In this document: positions 42,942 through 53,022 of the stretch, in pieces
How positions within the stretch are numbered: position 1 is the first letter of the stretch
Layout: the number at the start of each line of letters is the position of its first letter
Assembly (NCBI RefSeq): GCF_007858285.1
Contig: NZ_VFIL01000008.1
Location: 62,001 to 126,000, forward strand
From: Pseudomonas brenneri
Lineage (GTDB): Bacteria; Pseudomonadota; Gammaproteobacteria; Pseudomonadales; Pseudomonadaceae
DNA: 64,000 nt
Direction: 5' to 3'
Made by a program: the position numbers and the translations under genes
Notes under the pieces: generated by a model
The model's database searches: none
What the model was told of the DNA's origin: nothing
The model's input: the letters and a program-made list of their open reading frames with translations, nothing else

Positions 42942-44405
42942 TCAAGAGGAGCAACTGATCTCCAAATGCTTGCCCCAATCGGGCGGCCGCTGCGCGTATT
43001 GCTCCATTCCCGCCTGTTCTTCAAATGGCTTGCTCAACACCTCATGCAACCTTCGCACTTCATGGTAGTCGCCTGACTCGGCGGCGGTGATGGCGTTTTG
43101 TGCAAGGTAGTTGCGCAGGATGTACAGCGGGTTCACTGCGTGCATCCGCTCGCGGCGTTCTGCCTGGGGGCTGTTGCCATCGCGCTCGACACGGGCTTTG
43201 TATAGGTCTGCCCAGGTATCGAACCCATTGAGGTCAACAAAGTCATCGCGCAACTGCGCCACGGCCAGTGCGGCGGACTCATCCCCCAGGCGGCGGAAGA
43301 ACAAGGTGTAGTCCACGCCGCTGTCCTGCATCAATTGCAGCAATCGCTCCACCAGTTTCTGGTCGTCGTCTTCGGCGCTGGTCAAGCCCAGGCGGCGGCG
43401 CATCAGGTCCAGGTAGTGGGCCTGGTAGAGCGGCAGGTACAGGCCGAGGGTTTCGCGCAGGGCGTCAACGCTGATATACGGCGTCAACGCCTGGGCCAGG
43501 GCGCTGAGGTTCCATTGGCCAATCGGTACCTGGTTGCTGAAGGAGTAACGCCCTTCGTGATCGGAGTGGTTGCAGATGAAATGGGCGTCGAAGTCATCCA
43601 GGAAGGCAAATGGCCCGAAGTCGAAGGTAATGCCCAGGATCGACATGTTGTCGGTATTCATCACCCCATGGCAGAAGCCATAGGCCTGCCATTTGGCGAT
43701 CAGTTCGGCGTTGCGCTCGACGATCTCGCGGAACATCGCCAGGTAGGGCTCGGGTTGTTCCTGGCACTCGGGGAAGTGCAGGCTCAGGACGTGCTCGGCC
43801 AGTTGCTGGTGCAACTCGGTTTTCTGGGTGTAGTAGAAGTATTCGAAGTGCCCAAAGCGGATATGGCTCGGTGCCAGGCGCAGGACCATCGCGGCGCGCT
43901 CCTGTTTTTCGCGCCACACCGGGGTGTCGGAGCCGATCACGCACAGGGCGCGGCTGCTGGGAATGCCCAGGGCATGCAAGGCTTCGCAGGCGAGAAACTC
44001 GCGGATCGAGGAGCGCAGCACCGCACGGCCATCGCCCATGCGTGAGTAGGGCGTTTGCCCGGCGCCCTTGAGGTGCAAGTCCCAGTGTTCGCCAGCGGCG
44101 TTATACACCTCGCCCAGCAGCAAGCCCCGGCCATCACCCAGTTGCGGGTTGTATGAGCCGAACTGATGCCCTGAATAGACCATCGCCCGCGGTTCGGCTT
44201 CGGCCCACAGCTTATGGCCGCTGAACAGTTCGGCGAATACCGGTGTTTGGGCGATAGCCGGGTCGAGATCAAGCAGGGCCATGGCCGCATTGCTCGCCAC
44301 CACCAGGCGCGGGGCGTCGATGGGTTCGGGCAGGACGTGGGTTGAGAAACCATCGCCCAGGCGGGCGAAGCGGTTGTCGAAGGTCAGTTCGTCGAGGGCT
44401 TTCAC
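42942..44405 (-). CDS. selO: Protein adenylyltransferase SelO (YdiU)
   Basis: 487 residues, normal length. The pseudokinase-fold AMPylator shows FSGHKLWAEAEPRAMVYSGHQFG, LHLKGAGQTPYSRMGDGRAVLRSS, CHGVMNTDNMSILG and DFGPFAFLD. It transfers AMP from ATP to proteins and in studied bacteria helps in oxidative stress. The C-terminus ends ISCSS with an ordinary cysteine where the eukaryotic protein has selenocysteine. Confidence 0.95.
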   Translation of the reverse strand: MKALDELTFDNRFARLGDGFSTHVLPEPIDAPRLVVASNAAMALLDLDPAIAQTPVFAELFSGHKLWAEAEPRAMVYSGHQFGSYNPQLGDGRGLLLGEVYNAAGEHWDLHLKGAGQTPYSRMGDGRAVLRSSIREFLACEALHALGIPSSRALCVIGSDTPVWREKQERAAMVLRLAPSHIRFGHFEYFYYTQKTELHQQLAEHVLSLHFPECQEQPEPYLAMFREIVERNAELIAKWQAYGFCHGVMNTDNMSILGITFDFGPFAFLDDFDAHFICNHSDHEGRYSFSNQVPIGQWNLSALAQALTPYISVDALRETLGLYLPLYQAHYLDLMRRRLGLTSAEDDDQKLVERLLQLMQDSGVDYTLFFRRLGDESAALAVAQLRDDFVDLNGFDTWADLYKARVERDGNSPQAERRERMHAVNPLYILRNYLAQNAITAAESGDYHEVRRLHEVLSKPFEEQAGMEQYAQRPPDWGKHLEISCSS

Positions 44406-44453
44406 TGGCCGTCTCCAGCAGAATGTCCGAGCATTCTGCTGGGGATAGCGCGG

Positions 44454-47400
44454 TTAGTCGAGTTTGGTGGGCGGTGGTGGTTGTGGCGAACCGTCATTCG
44501 CCGGTTTGCTCAGGGGCTCGATTTCCACCAGCTTGTATTCCTGGCCGTGCAGGTTCTTCAGGTAGACCTCCATCTGGCGGAACGAAATGTTGATGCTCTG
44601 CTTCTTGAACTCACGGTTGATGAAGCGGTTGACCTCATCGATCACCGGGTTCCGGTCGCCCAGGTCGCGTACGTGCATGCGCAATTCGTGGTCCAGGGTA
44701 CTTTCGCCGAAGTTGAGGAAGTACACGTGGGGTTCCGGATCTTTCAGTACCCGTGGGTTATCCCTGGCGGCCTTGAGCAGCAATTCCTTCACCAGGTCCA
44801 GGTCGGAGCCGTAGTCCACGCCCAGCTTGAGGGTGACTCGGGTGATGGTGTCGGTGAGCGACCAGTTGATCAGTTGCCCGGTGATGAAGGTTTTGTTCGG
44901 GACAATGATGTCCTTGCGGTCGAAGTCGGTGATGGTGGTGGCGCGGATACGGATCTTGCTCACCGTGCCCGACAGGTTGCCGATGGTGATGGTGTCGCCA
45001 ATCCGTACCGGGCGCTCGAACAGGATCATGATGCCGGAGATGAAGTTGGCGAAGATCTCCTGCATGCCGAAACCCAGGCCCACCGACAGTGCCGCCACCA
45101 GCCATTGCAGCTTGTCCCAGCTCACCCCGAGGGTCGACAGGGTGGACACGAAACCCACGCCGGCAATTACATACGACAGCAAGGTGGTGGTGGCGTAGGC
45201 GCTGCCCTGGGCCAGGTCGAGTTTGGACAGCACCAGCACTTCCAGAAGCCCCGGCAGGTTGCGCGCCAGGGCGAAGGTGATGCCGATGATGATCAGTGCG
45301 CCGAGCATGTCGCCGATGCTGATGGGCACCATGCTGATATTGGCGCCGGTGCCGCTGGTGTATTCGTAGAGGGTGACGTTGTCCAGGTAGGAGAACACCG
45401 AGATCAGGTCCGACCAGACCCAGTACAGCGCAGCGATAAAGCCGCCGAGCAGGGCCAGGCGAATCAGGCGCATGGACTGTTCGTTGACCTGCTCGATGTC
45501 CAGGGTCGGCTCTTCGACCACCACTTCGCCATCGCCGGCTTCCTTGGCAGCCTGGCGCTTGGCCAGGGCCCGGGAGTAGGCCAGGCGCCGCGCGGCAACG
45601 CTCAGGCCACGGACGAAGGTGGCTTCGATCACCAGCCAGAACATCAACAGGTACAGGGTGTTGATCAGGCGATCACTGAGCTTGAGGGCGGTGTAGTAGT
45701 AGCCAAAGCACACGGCGATAAACAGGGCGATAGGCAGCGCGGTAAACAGTACGCCCACCAGCTTGCGAAACAGCGAGGCTTTCTCATGGGTCGGGCTGTT
45801 GAGCAACAGGCGGCTGAGCAGCCAGGCCATCAGCCCATAACAGGTCAGGACTACGGCGATACCCAGCACATCGTCCGCCAGGGCGGCAGGTTGATGTTCG
45901 GCGATCGACACCACGGCCACCAGCGCCAGGACCACCAGCCCCAGCTTACGGATCCAGCCCTGGAGGAATTCGACCTGGGGTTTTTCCCAGCGGAAATGCA
46001 GCTCGGCCACACCGCCCGGCGCCAGGATCCGATAGGCGGTGTAGAACACCAGCCATGCCTGGGCGATCTGCACCAGGGCCATGCCCAGGTTGGCGTTCTG
46101 CCCACGGGCGTCGATTTGCAGGGCGTAGCCGCACAGCGCCAGGCCGAGGCTCACCGGCAGAGCCAGGAAGATGTTGACCAGAATTGCGATGGGAGTGTGC
46201 CACTGGCTGTCACGTTTGAAGTGACCGATATCCATGTGGATCTTTTTCAGGCGCTCGTACAGGTTGCTGCGCCGCCACAACAGTGCGCCGATCAACAGCA
46301 GCAGGGGTAAAAACAGCAGCGGGCGTTGGGTCAGACCGTCATACAACTCGCTGAGGCTGGAAGCCCAGGGCAGGGTGTCGACCTGCTTTTCCAGGCGGTT
46401 GGGTACGGTTTCCAGCCATTCGATGTCCAGCGGTTTGTTGCTGGGGATCCAGAACATCTGTTCGTCGAGGGTCGCGCGCAAGCTGGACGCGGTACTCAGC
46501 AGTTGCTTCTGGTTCAACTGCAGGGTGATGGATTCATTGAGCAGCGCACTCAGTTCCCGGCTCAGGCGCTCCAGCAGGTCGCTGCGGGTCACGGCCAGTT
46601 CCATCAGGGTGCGGCGCAATTGCGGGGTGACCTGATCCTCTGGCTGATTGGCCAGCAGGTTTTCGACGTAAGTGCTCGGCGAGCTGATCAGTTCGCGCTG
46701 CTGGTTGACCTCGAACTGGTACAGGCGAATGTTGGCAATATCGTCGGCCAGGTCGCGGTCGACCTTCAGGCGCGGCAATGCCTGCTTCTGCTTGTAGAGG
46801 ATCTTCGACAGCAACAGGCTGCCCTTGAGCACGTTGATCTGCTCGTCCAGGGCCGAGTCACTTTGGGTCACGTTGTCCAGCAACTGCTTGGTCTGCAGGT
46901 TCTGCTGGGTCAGCTCATTGAGCCGGTCGGTGCTCTTGAGCAGGTAGTCAGAGAGTTTCAGGTTGGCTGCACTTTCCGTCGCCAGCAGGCTGCTGCCGCC
47001 GGCCTTCTGCGCTTCGATGGACTGCTGGGTCACGGTCTCCTGGGACTGGGCCAGGCGCTTCTGGTTGATCAGCGTCTGCAGGTCCTGGATTTCCTGTTCC
47101 ATGCGCGCGGTTTTTTCCACCACCAGGTCATGCTGGCTGTTGCCCAGGTCCTGCAGTTGGCTGTTGCCTGCCAGCTCCTGGCGGCGCAACGGGATCAAGG
47201 CATTGAGCGCCGCCAGTTCGGCGTTCAGCAGGTTGCGCTGGTCGCTAGTGAGGGGTTTGCCATTGTCCTTGCCGGCCTTGAGGGTGGCGTTGATTTGCTG
47301 GATGCGCGTCTGGCTGTTGCTGATCTCGGTCTGGGCGCGCTCGGGCCGGGTCTGGGCGGCGATGCTCAAGCTGTTGGCGTCGGCCAGCTCCTTTTGCAGA

Positions 47401-47792
47401 TCACCTTGCTGGGTGCTGCGCTGCACCAGCAGTTGTTCAAGTTGCGGGATTGGCAGGCTGGCATAGCGCTGCGCGACCGGGACGACCTTGCTGGCCTTGA
47501 GCCGGGTCAGTTCGCGGGCGTTTTCCGTGGTCTGGCGCGGGGCGTCTTCCAGCTGGCGCTTGAGATCGGCCAGGCGTTGCTCGTAATCCTGCTTGTTGCC
47601 GAGGAATGTCAGGGTCTGCTGCAGTACGTTTTGCAGCGCCTTCATGTCGGCGTCAGGCAATTTTCGGTCAGGCAGTTTGTCCAGGGTCTGCTGGACACTC
47701 TCGGTGCTCGGCGGGTCGGCGGCATACACAGGGCTGACGCAGAGGCTCAGGCCGAGCAGGGCAGTGGCTAAAAAAGTGCGCAGGATTGTCAT
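44454..47792 (-). CDS. mscK: Large MscS-family mechanosensitive channel (MscK/KefA type)
   Basis: 1112 residues from the ATG at 47792. It has a Sec signal peptide (cleavage after VYAADP region), then about 450 residues of mostly coiled-coil periplasmic domain rich in Gln/Leu. About 10-11 transmembrane helices and a C-terminal MscS core follow (LGFGMQEIFANFISG pore helix, RPVRIGDTITIGN, DIIVPNKTFITGQL). It opens on membrane tension to release solutes in osmotic downshock. Encoded 70 bp after the antiporter gene on the same strand, so possibly cotranscribed. Confidence 0.92.
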   Translation of the reverse strand: MTILRTFLATALLGLSLCVSPVYAADPPSTESVQQTLDKLPDRKLPDADMKALQNVLQQTLTFLGNKQDYEQRLADLKRQLEDAPRQTTENARELTRLKASKVVPVAQRYASLPIPQLEQLLVQRSTQQGDLQKELADANSLSIAAQTRPERAQTEISNSQTRIQQINATLKAGKDNGKPLTSDQRNLLNAELAALNALIPLRRQELAGNSQLQDLGNSQHDLVVEKTARMEQEIQDLQTLINQKRLAQSQETVTQQSIEAQKAGGSSLLATESAANLKLSDYLLKSTDRLNELTQQNLQTKQLLDNVTQSDSALDEQINVLKGSLLLSKILYKQKQALPRLKVDRDLADDIANIRLYQFEVNQQRELISSPSTYVENLLANQPEDQVTPQLRRTLMELAVTRSDLLERLSRELSALLNESITLQLNQKQLLSTASSLRATLDEQMFWIPSNKPLDIEWLETVPNRLEKQVDTLPWASSLSELYDGLTQRPLLFLPLLLLIGALLWRRSNLYERLKKIHMDIGHFKRDSQWHTPIAILVNIFLALPVSLGLALCGYALQIDARGQNANLGMALVQIAQAWLVFYTAYRILAPGGVAELHFRWEKPQVEFLQGWIRKLGLVVLALVAVVSIAEHQPAALADDVLGIAVVLTCYGLMAWLLSRLLLNSPTHEKASLFRKLVGVLFTALPIALFIAVCFGYYYTALKLSDRLINTLYLLMFWLVIEATFVRGLSVAARRLAYSRALAKRQAAKEAGDGEVVVEEPTLDIEQVNEQSMRLIRLALLGGFIAALYWVWSDLISVFSYLDNVTLYEYTSGTGANISMVPISIGDMLGALIIIGITFALARNLPGLLEVLVLSKLDLAQGSAYATTTLLSYVIAGVGFVSTLSTLGVSWDKLQWLVAALSVGLGFGMQEIFANFISGIMILFERPVRIGDTITIGNLSGTVSKIRIRATTITDFDRKDIIVPNKTFITGQLINWSLTDTITRVTLKLGVDYGSDLDLVKELLLKAARDNPRVLKDPEPHVYFLNFGESTLDHELRMHVRDLGDRNPVIDEVNRFINREFKKQSINISFRQMEVYLKNLHGQEYKLVEIEPLSKPANDGSPQPPPPTKLD

Positions 47793-47862
47793 AGAGACCG
47801 GTCGAACAAGATGAAGAGTAGGGGGCGTCCTGGCATCCAATGGCACGCCGTCGCCCCGCAGT

Positions 47863-49605
<1,743 letters not shown>

Positions 49606-49885
49606 AGGCAGTACTCCGGAAAGAAAGGCGAGGCGCAGACTGACCATGCAGTCTGCGTGCCAGCGATTCTAACCTGTTGAATTGCTGCGCTGTCAAAAGC
49701 TTTCAGGTTGTGCCTATAAAATGGCGGGCAGTTCCAGTACTCGTCGCAGGCCTGCGGCTATTTATCAAATCAATATGTGTTTGTACGGTCAGAGTTGGTT
49801 TTTATGCGCCAATTGAAAGGCATGAACTTGTATGTCTAGTTGAGTGGTCTGTCTGTTATTGGCTTGGACAACTTTAGTAGGATGG
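49606..49885. other. Gap upstream of the antiporter gene
   Basis: 280 bp, less GC-rich than its surroundings. No gene, repeat or hairpin stands out beyond what a promoter for the antiporter gene would need. Confidence 0.4.
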
Positions 49886-50296
49886 TCACGTCCAGCTGGA
49901 ACCGACAAGGTCTCCATTCTTTACTTGCCCTTCTACAGTAATGCTAAGAGGCTGCCGGCCGAGCACAAAAATATGGGTTTTACCTTCTTCCGAGTCCCAG
50001 TTCAAAAACGTGTCGCCCGGTTTTTTTATGGCATCAGGACCTAGGGTCTGGATGGTGAAAGAGTCCAGCCCCATGTGTTTCAGAGTGTCAGAAAGGTCTA
50101 TGCGATCGTTGCCGGTTTGGAAACCATAGATTTTATGAGAACCGGCGCTTGGGTCGGATGGGCCGTAGATCGAGTAGGTGTTTCCTCCTGTATCGTTGGG
50201 GCTTACTCTGATGCCGCGGGCTGTGTCCGCTGGGGTGGTGGAGGAGTCCTGAATGGATGAGGCTGTTTCTAAGGTGTTCACGCTCGAAATGGTCAT
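49886..50296 (-). CDS. Small protein resembling a serralysin (M10) C-terminal module
   Basis: 136 residues with no signal peptide. After a Ser/Thr-rich N-tail, residues ~45-130 read YGFQTGNDRIDLSDTLKHMG, GDTFLNWDSEEGKTHIFVLG and ITVEGQV. This pattern matches the C-terminal beta-domain of serralysin-type, type I-secreted proteins (DKIDLS...GEALL.YD...ITGQV). There is no protease domain and no RTX nonapeptide repeats beside it. It could be a detached cargo module or a small type I-secreted protein. It borders AT-rich DNA, suggesting local gain or decay. Confidence 0.55.
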   Translation of the reverse strand: MTISSVNTLETASSIQDSSTTPADTARGIRVSPNDTGGNTYSIYGPSDPSAGSHKIYGFQTGNDRIDLSDTLKHMGLDSFTIQTLGPDAIKKPGDTFLNWDSEEGKTHIFVLGRQPLSITVEGQVKNGDLVGSSWT

Positions 50297-50600
50297 GATG
50301 TTTTACTCTCTCTTTGTTTGAATGTGTGTCCCGAATTAAATGGTTTGATTTTCGCTAGTGCGAGAATTAAGTATTCCATGACTGACTTTTTATTTGCCAT
50401 GGCGGGTGTGTTTCGAATGTTTGCGTTTTTGATATTATTTTTATAGTGGGTTTTCTTGGGAGGGAAGTACTTGGCGGGCTATTGAATAGTTCGGCGTGCG
50501 ATGAGTTGGTTGGAAGGAGGGGTTTATATAAATACAAACTCGCTTGAAATGCTTCGGGCTGAGAATGGAGGTTGATGCCCTCCATTCTTCATTATTTCAA
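50297..50600. other. AT-rich gap, no convincing gene
   Basis: 304 bp, clearly richer in A/T than the rest of the window (for example 50395-50460). It likely contains the promoter of the small minus-strand gene at its left and, at the right end, the terminator hairpin of the chemoreceptor. No protein gene is convincing. Confidence 0.6.
50563..50587 (-). terminator. Terminator hairpin after chemoreceptor gene
   Basis: GAATGGAGG (50563-50571) and CCTCCATTC (50579-50587) form a nine-base-pair stem with a seven-base loop just past the chemoreceptor stop. Confidence 0.6.
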
Positions 50601-52226
50601 TCAGAGCCGAAAACGCCCCACCATCCCATTCAAATCCACCGCCAGGCGCGACAACTCGTTGCTGGCCGCACTGGTTTGGCTGGCACCCGTCGCCGATTGC
50701 ACCGACAAGTCGCGAATGTTCACCAGGTTGCGGTCCACTTCCCGCGCCACTTGCGCCTGTTCTTCCGCTGCGCTGGCGATCACCAGGTTGCGCTCGTTGA
50801 TTTCGACGATCGCGCTGTTGATGGTATCCAGGGATATTCCTGCGCCTTTGGCGATATTCAGCGTCGATTCGGCACGCTCGGTGCTGTTGCGCATCGAGTC
50901 CACCGCCTGTTCGGTACCGGCCTGGATGCTGCCGATCATCCGCTCGATTTCGCTGGTGGACTGCTGGGTGCGATGGGCCAGGGCCCGCACTTCATCGGCA
51001 ACCACGGCAAAGCCGCGGCCGGCTTCCCCTGCGCGGGCTGCTTCAATGGCGGCGTTCAGGGCCAGCAGGTTGGTCTGGTCGGCCAGGCCGCGAATCACGT
51101 CCAGCACCTTGCCGATGTCCCGGGACTCTTCGGCCAGGGCGCCAATCAAGGTGGCTGTGCCTTGCACGTCACCACTCATGCGCTCGATGGCGCTGACGGT
51201 TTCCTGCACCAGATCACGCCCGTCGCCGGCCGAGGTGGTGGCGTTTTTCGAGGCTTCGGAGGTGCTGACGGCATTGCGCGCGACTTCTTCGACGGCGCTG
51301 GTCATTTCGTTGACCGCAGTGGCCGCCTGTTCGATCTCGTTGTTCTGCTGGGTCAGGCCGCGAGCGCTTTCGTCGGTGACGGCGTTCAGTTCTTCCGCTG
51401 CCGAGGCGAGCTGGGTGGCCGAGCCGGAAATACGCTGCAGGGTGTCGCGCAATTTTTCCTGCATTTTATTCATTGCCCGCAACAGGCGGCCGGCTTCGTC
51501 GTCGCCATCGACCTTGATCGGCCGGGTCAGGTTGCCTTCGGCAATGTTCTCGGCGGCGTCCAGGGCCTGGGCGATGGGCAGGGTGATGCTGCGTGTCAGC
51601 AGCCAGGCGAACAGCACTGTCAGCGCCGTGGCCAGCACCAACAAGGCAACCACCAGGTCAAAGGCTGAATCATATTGATCGGCGGCTTTCTGGTTGCTGT
51701 CGTTGGCCATCGAATTGTTGATGTCCAGCAGGCGCGTCAGGACCGTGTTGACCGCCTCGGAGTTGCTCAACAGTTCGGTGTTGAGCAAGGTACGCAGCTC
51801 TTCGGTCTGGTTGTTGCGCGACAGGCTCTTCATCCGCTCTTCAATCTGGCGGTACTGGCCCAACAGGCGCACGTAATCGTCGTAGGCTGAACGTTCCTCA
51901 CGGCTGTCGATCAGCTTTTCGTAGACAGTCTGGGCTTCGCGGATCTGCTGGTTGCGCAGTTCGAAGGCTTCCAGGGTCTTTTGTTGCACCTCAGGTTCGC
52001 GGTTGGTCAGCAAGCGGTAGGACAGCACGCGCAGGCGCAGGGTCAGTTGGGTGAAGTCATCGAGGGCGCGAATGCTTGGCACGCTGCGCAGGGTGATGTC
52101 TTCGGTGGCGCCACGGATCTTGCTCATCTGGTTCAGGGCAAAAATACCGAGAAACAACATCAGCGCACCAATGCACGCGAAGCCGAGAAACGCGCGCGGC
52201 GCGATATTCATATTACGAAGAGACAT
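50601..52226 (-). CDS. Methyl-accepting chemotaxis protein
   Basis: 541 residues. TM1 (FLGFACIGALMLFLGIFAL), a ~150-residue four-helix-bundle periplasmic sensor (4HB_MCP), TM2 (LVVALLVLATALTVLFAWLL), a HAMP domain, and a long cytoplasmic coiled coil with the hairpin tip IRGLADQTNLLALNAAIEAARAGE. No C-terminal CheR-binding pentapeptide. Senses an unknown ligand and controls CheA. Confidence 0.96.
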   Translation of the reverse strand: MSLRNMNIAPRAFLGFACIGALMLFLGIFALNQMSKIRGATEDITLRSVPSIRALDDFTQLTLRLRVLSYRLLTNREPEVQQKTLEAFELRNQQIREAQTVYEKLIDSREERSAYDDYVRLLGQYRQIEERMKSLSRNNQTEELRTLLNTELLSNSEAVNTVLTRLLDINNSMANDSNQKAADQYDSAFDLVVALLVLATALTVLFAWLLTRSITLPIAQALDAAENIAEGNLTRPIKVDGDDEAGRLLRAMNKMQEKLRDTLQRISGSATQLASAAEELNAVTDESARGLTQQNNEIEQAATAVNEMTSAVEEVARNAVSTSEASKNATTSAGDGRDLVQETVSAIERMSGDVQGTATLIGALAEESRDIGKVLDVIRGLADQTNLLALNAAIEAARAGEAGRGFAVVADEVRALAHRTQQSTSEIERMIGSIQAGTEQAVDSMRNSTERAESTLNIAKGAGISLDTINSAIVEINERNLVIASAAEEQAQVAREVDRNLVNIRDLSVQSATGASQTSAASNELSRLAVDLNGMVGRFRL

Positions 52227-52501
52227 GCAATGGTCCTGGGAGAGGCGCGATCCGTGCGGCGTTGAGGCGGGGTATGCATGACCTATCGGACGTACGACTA
52301 AAGTCTTGAGGGGCTGCGCGCTTTTGTCGCACCCTCGGTGGATCGGAATGGATTCAGGAACCAGATGGCGTAAATGCAGTCACTAAGGCTCGCAAGCGTG
52401 GCCTGCCCCGTGCAATCAAGGCTGCGCGCCAGGATATCCCTGGCTTCCACGGTGAATTTTCTTTATCGTCACCGCCCTTTGAAAAAGCCCGAGAATTCAA
52501 A
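52227..52501. other. Chemoreceptor / zapB-like divergent gap
   Basis: 275 bp with promoters for two divergent genes expected. The frame of the downstream gene stays open upstream to 52310 but has no ATG, GTG or TTG, so it is not called as coding. Confidence 0.4.
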
Positions 52502-52732
52502 ATGTTAGAAACATCCCTCAGCCAACTGGAACAACTGGTCAGTGACCTGGTACAGCAGAATCAGGAACTGCTGGGCACCAATGAATCCCTCAAGGCGGAA
52601 CTGGCCCGTGCCAAGGACGAAAACGACAGCTTGCAGCTGAACCTGATGGAGCAGGAAGAAAAGCAGGGCGCCACCGCAGCCCGTATCCAGGCGTTGGTTG
52701 AGCGTGTGAGCGCAGGTCCTGTCAGCGCATGA
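52502..52732 (+). CDS. ZapB-like coiled-coil protein (TIGR02449 type)
   Basis: 76 residues, nearly all heptad coiled coil (LSQLEQLVSDLVQQNQELLG, LKAELARAKDENDSLQL). It matches the small TIGR02449/ZapB-like proteins that sit before zapA in pseudomonads. Overlaps the next gene's start by four bases. Probable cell-division accessory. Confidence 0.8.
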   Translation: MLETSLSQLEQLVSDLVQQNQELLGTNESLKAELARAKDENDSLQLNLMEQEEKQGATAARIQALVERVSAGPVSA

Positions 52733-53022
52733 ATGAAGGGATAAAGGTCGTTTCGATTCTCGGTGAGGATTACTCGATCAAGGCCCCGGACGGGGAAGAC
52801 AACACCCTGCTCAAGGCTGTGACCCTGCTCAAGGCATCCTTGGCCACCACCAAGCAGAAGTACCCGACCTTGATCGGCGACAAACTGCTGGTGCTGGCGG
52901 CGCTGAACCTATGTGCCGAGCAGATCGAGATGCAGCAGCGTCACCAGCAGGAACTCGACCGTTACCAAGAGCAAGTCAGCGCCACGGTCGAGGTGATTTC
53001 CAAGGCCATCGGCCAGCCCTGA
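52729..53022 (+). CDS. Divergent ZapA-family cell division protein
   Basis: 97 residues with the ZapA fold: KVVSILGEDYSIKAPDGED, LLKAVTLLKASLATTKQKYP, IGDKLLVLAALNLCAEQIE, then a coiled coil. ZapA bundles FtsZ filaments. The usual Pseudomonas zapA is followed by 6S RNA and a 5-formyltetrahydrofolate cyclo-ligase gene; neither is present here, and the sequence is far from the standard ZapA as I remember it. So this is probably a second copy. Confidence 0.75.
   Translation: MNEGIKVVSILGEDYSIKAPDGEDNTLLKAVTLLKASLATTKQKYPTLIGDKLLVLAALNLCAEQIEMQQRHQQELDRYQEQVSATVEVISKAIGQP

Noticed and set aside
50367..50585. 72-codon minus-strand frame in the AT-rich gap
   Set aside because: No ribosome site, odd composition, overlaps the terminator hairpin; no family recognised.
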